From NCBI GenBank assembly GCA_003537695.1, contig DPRC01000175.1:1-6984 (forward strand): a DNA stretch of 6,984 bases. The letters run 5' to 3'. Source of the DNA: Polaribacter sp. (GTDB taxonomy: Bacteria; Bacteroidota; Bacteroidia; Flavobacteriales; Flavobacteriaceae). Under the pieces are notes generated by a model, which was not told the DNA's origin, did not search any database, and saw only the letters and a program-made list of their open reading frames with translations. Positions 5,848 through 6,984 of the stretch are shown in pieces. The first letter of the stretch is position 1; each line of letters starts with the position of its first letter. The translations under genes were made by a program, and so were the position numbers.

Positions 5848-5871
5848 TATCGAAATATAATCCATAAAATT

Positions 5872-6927
5872 ATGAGTTCTAATATAGAAATCAAACATAT
5901 AGAAAAGTCTAAAATAGCGTCTGTCGATTTTAACAACCTGCCTTTTGGTAGTGTTTTTTCTGACCACATGCTTACCTGTACCTTTAAAAACGGGAAATGG
6001 GAAAGCCCCGTTATTGAACCCTATTCTCCAATATCTTTAGATCCTTCTGCTAAAATATTTCATTATGGACAATCAATTTTCGAAGGCATGAAGGCGTACA
6101 AAGATGCTGAAGGAAACACCTTATTATTTAGACCTTTAGAAAACTGTAAGCGTCTAAACAAATCTGCAGAACGATTGGTAATTCCTCAAATTCCTGAAGA
6201 ATTTTTTATGCAAGGTTTGAAAGAATTACTGAAAGTTGATGAAGCTTGGATTCCTACAAATGAGGGAAGTTCTTTGTATATAAGACCTTTTATGTTTGCT
6301 TCGGGAAACGGCTTTCATGCATCTCCGGCGAATGAATATAAATTTATGATTTGTACTGCACCTTCTGGTGCTTACTTTGCAGGAAAAGTAAACGTTTTAA
6401 TTGAAGAAAAATATGCCCGTGCTGCAAATGGCGGTGTAGGTTTTGCAAAAGCAGGTGGTAATTATGCTGCACAGTTTTACCCAACACAGTTGGCGATTGA
6501 AAAAGGCTACAATCAAGTAATTTGGACAGATGATAACACGCACGAGTACATCGAAGAGGCTGGCGCAATGAATATTTTTGTTAGAATTAATGATACCTTA
6601 ATTACAAGCCCCACAAACGACCGAATTTTAGATGGTATTACGCGTAAAAGCATCCTCCAACTCGCCGAAGACCTTAACATGGCTGTTGAAGTGCGGAAAA
6701 TATCTGTTGCAGAAGTAATTGTGGCGGCGCAGTCCGGTGCTTTAAAAGAAATGTTTGGTACAGGAACTGCTGCGGTAATTTCACCAATTTCAGGTTTTGG
6801 ATTTCAAGAAAAAGACTATGAATTGCCAACATTAGAAATGCCTTTTGCGAGCATCCTAAAGAAATCGATTACCGATATCCAGACAAATAAATCGGAAGAT
6901 CCGTATGGATGGAGAGTTCAACTGTAA
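5872..6927 (+). CDS. ilvE: branched-chain amino-acid aminotransferase (class IV PLP enzyme)
   Basis: A complete 351-residue branched-chain aminotransferase of the longer (BCAT group II, eukaryotic/Gram-positive-like) type. It interconverts leucine, isoleucine and valine with their 2-oxo acids using 2-oxoglutarate/glutamate in the cytosol, the last step of synthesis and the first of breakdown. Visible signatures: FHYGQSIFEGMKAYK (63-77), SLYIRPFMFASG (134-145), GFAKAGGNYAAQFYPTQLA (190-208) with the PLP-linked lysine at 193, EEAGAMNIFVR (228-238) with Glu229 and the SPTNDRILDGITR block (246-258), and the phosphate-binding GTGTAAVISP (296-305). I start at the ATG 5872-5874 (MSSNIEIKHIEK); an in-frame TTG at 5845 exists, but it overlaps the -7 promoter box and would lie upstream of the transcription start. 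Single-gene unit with its own terminator, divergent from the lipoprotein gene; no other ilv genes are in view. Confidence 0.96.
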   Translation: MSSNIEIKHIEKSKIASVDFNNLPFGSVFSDHMLTCTFKNGKWESPVIEPYSPISLDPSAKIFHYGQSIFEGMKAYKDAEGNTLLFRPLENCKRLNKSAERLVIPQIPEEFFMQGLKELLKVDEAWIPTNEGSSLYIRPFMFASGNGFHASPANEYKFMICTAPSGAYFAGKVNVLIEEKYARAANGGVGFAKAGGNYAAQFYPTQLAIEKGYNQVIWTDDNTHEYIEEAGAMNIFVRINDTLITSPTNDRILDGITRKSILQLAEDLNMAVEVRKISVAEVIVAAQSGALKEMFGTGTAAVISPISGFGFQEKDYELPTLEMPFASILKKSITDIQTNKSEDPYGWRVQL

Positions 6928-6944
6928 AAAAACATAGCGATTCT

Positions 6945-6977
6945 AAAAGCATCAATTTATATTGATGCTTTTTTTTT
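6945..6977 (+). terminator. intrinsic terminator of ilvE
   Basis: A perfect 12-bp inverted repeat, AAAAGCATCAAT / ATTGATGCTTTT (6945-6956 and 6961-6972), closes on a four-base loop TTAT and runs into nine consecutive Ts (6969-6977). It lies 17 bp after the ilvE stop codon. The flanking A and T runs make it potentially bidirectional, so it could also serve a convergent gene beyond the window. Confidence 0.92.
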
Positions 6978-6984
6978 ATCTTTA

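Noticed and set aside
5845..5871. Longer ilvE start at TTG 5845-5847 (9 extra residues)
   Set aside because: This TTG is part of the -7 promoter box, so it would be upstream of the transcription start; the ATG at 5872 gives the normal protein length.
6344..6568. Minus-strand open frame of 74 codons inside ilvE
   Set aside because: It is antisense to the most conserved part of ilvE (PLP lysine region), and its Leu/His/Gln-rich translation is typical of a reverse-complement shadow.
1..6984. Search for a mobile element, CRISPR array, defence or toxin-antitoxin system, tRNA or riboswitch
   Set aside because: No transposase, integrase, long direct or terminal repeats, spaced repeats, cloverleaf or known aptamer pattern was seen; nearly all of the window is filled by conserved chromosomal genes.

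Overview
The window is AT-rich chromosomal DNA whose genes read most like a marine-type member of the Flavobacteriaceae (phylum Bacteroidota). This rests on the protein flavour (stand-alone MnmD, a DUF4920 lipoprotein with an 'LFSC' lipobox, a KynB-like cyclase with a His-Thr-Glu metal motif) and on promoter elements of the Bacteroidota type (TAnnTTTG near -7). No database search was possible, so the assignment is by recognition and the genus is not called.

Layout: one gene, ilvE, is on the plus strand at the right end (5872-6927). It has its own promoter upstream and a strong intrinsic terminator at 6945-6977. Everything else is on the minus strand and is read from right to left: a DUF4920 lipoprotein (5241-5750), mnmD (4484-5161), a 43-residue single-pass membrane microprotein (4292-4423) closed by a terminator that overlaps its own stop codon, then ruvC (3515-4072), hemW (2388-3515), a cyclase-family metalloenzyme (1543-2292), a membrane-anchored alpha/beta hydrolase (590-1546), an MmcQ/YjbR protein (212-580) and the N-terminal 70 codons of 5-formyltetrahydrofolate cyclo-ligase, which runs off the left edge (1-210).

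The minus strand appears to hold two transcription units. The first starts at the divergent promoter region between the DUF4920 gene and ilvE, and ends at the terminator at 4275-4307. The second is the ruvC-to-cyclo-ligase run, with junctions of TAATG (1-nt overlap), a 95-bp gap, GTGA (4-nt overlap), 9 bp and 1 bp. That packing indicates co-transcription and partial translational coupling.

Functionally this is housekeeping: Holliday-junction resolution (ruvC), heme trafficking (hemW), wobble-uridine modification in tRNA (mnmD), folate salvage (cyclo-ligase) and branched-chain amino-acid transamination (ilvE), plus several accessory or poorly characterised genes. There is no mobile element, CRISPR array, phage module, defence locus or RNA gene that I can see. 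I do not find evidence of a new multi-gene system. The items most worth a second look are the unannotated 43-residue membrane protein, a HemW whose HNxxYW motif has lost its histidine, a short open frame between the DUF4920 gene and mnmD that resembles a protein C-terminus, the non-ATG start of mnmD, and the variant metal motif of the cyclase.
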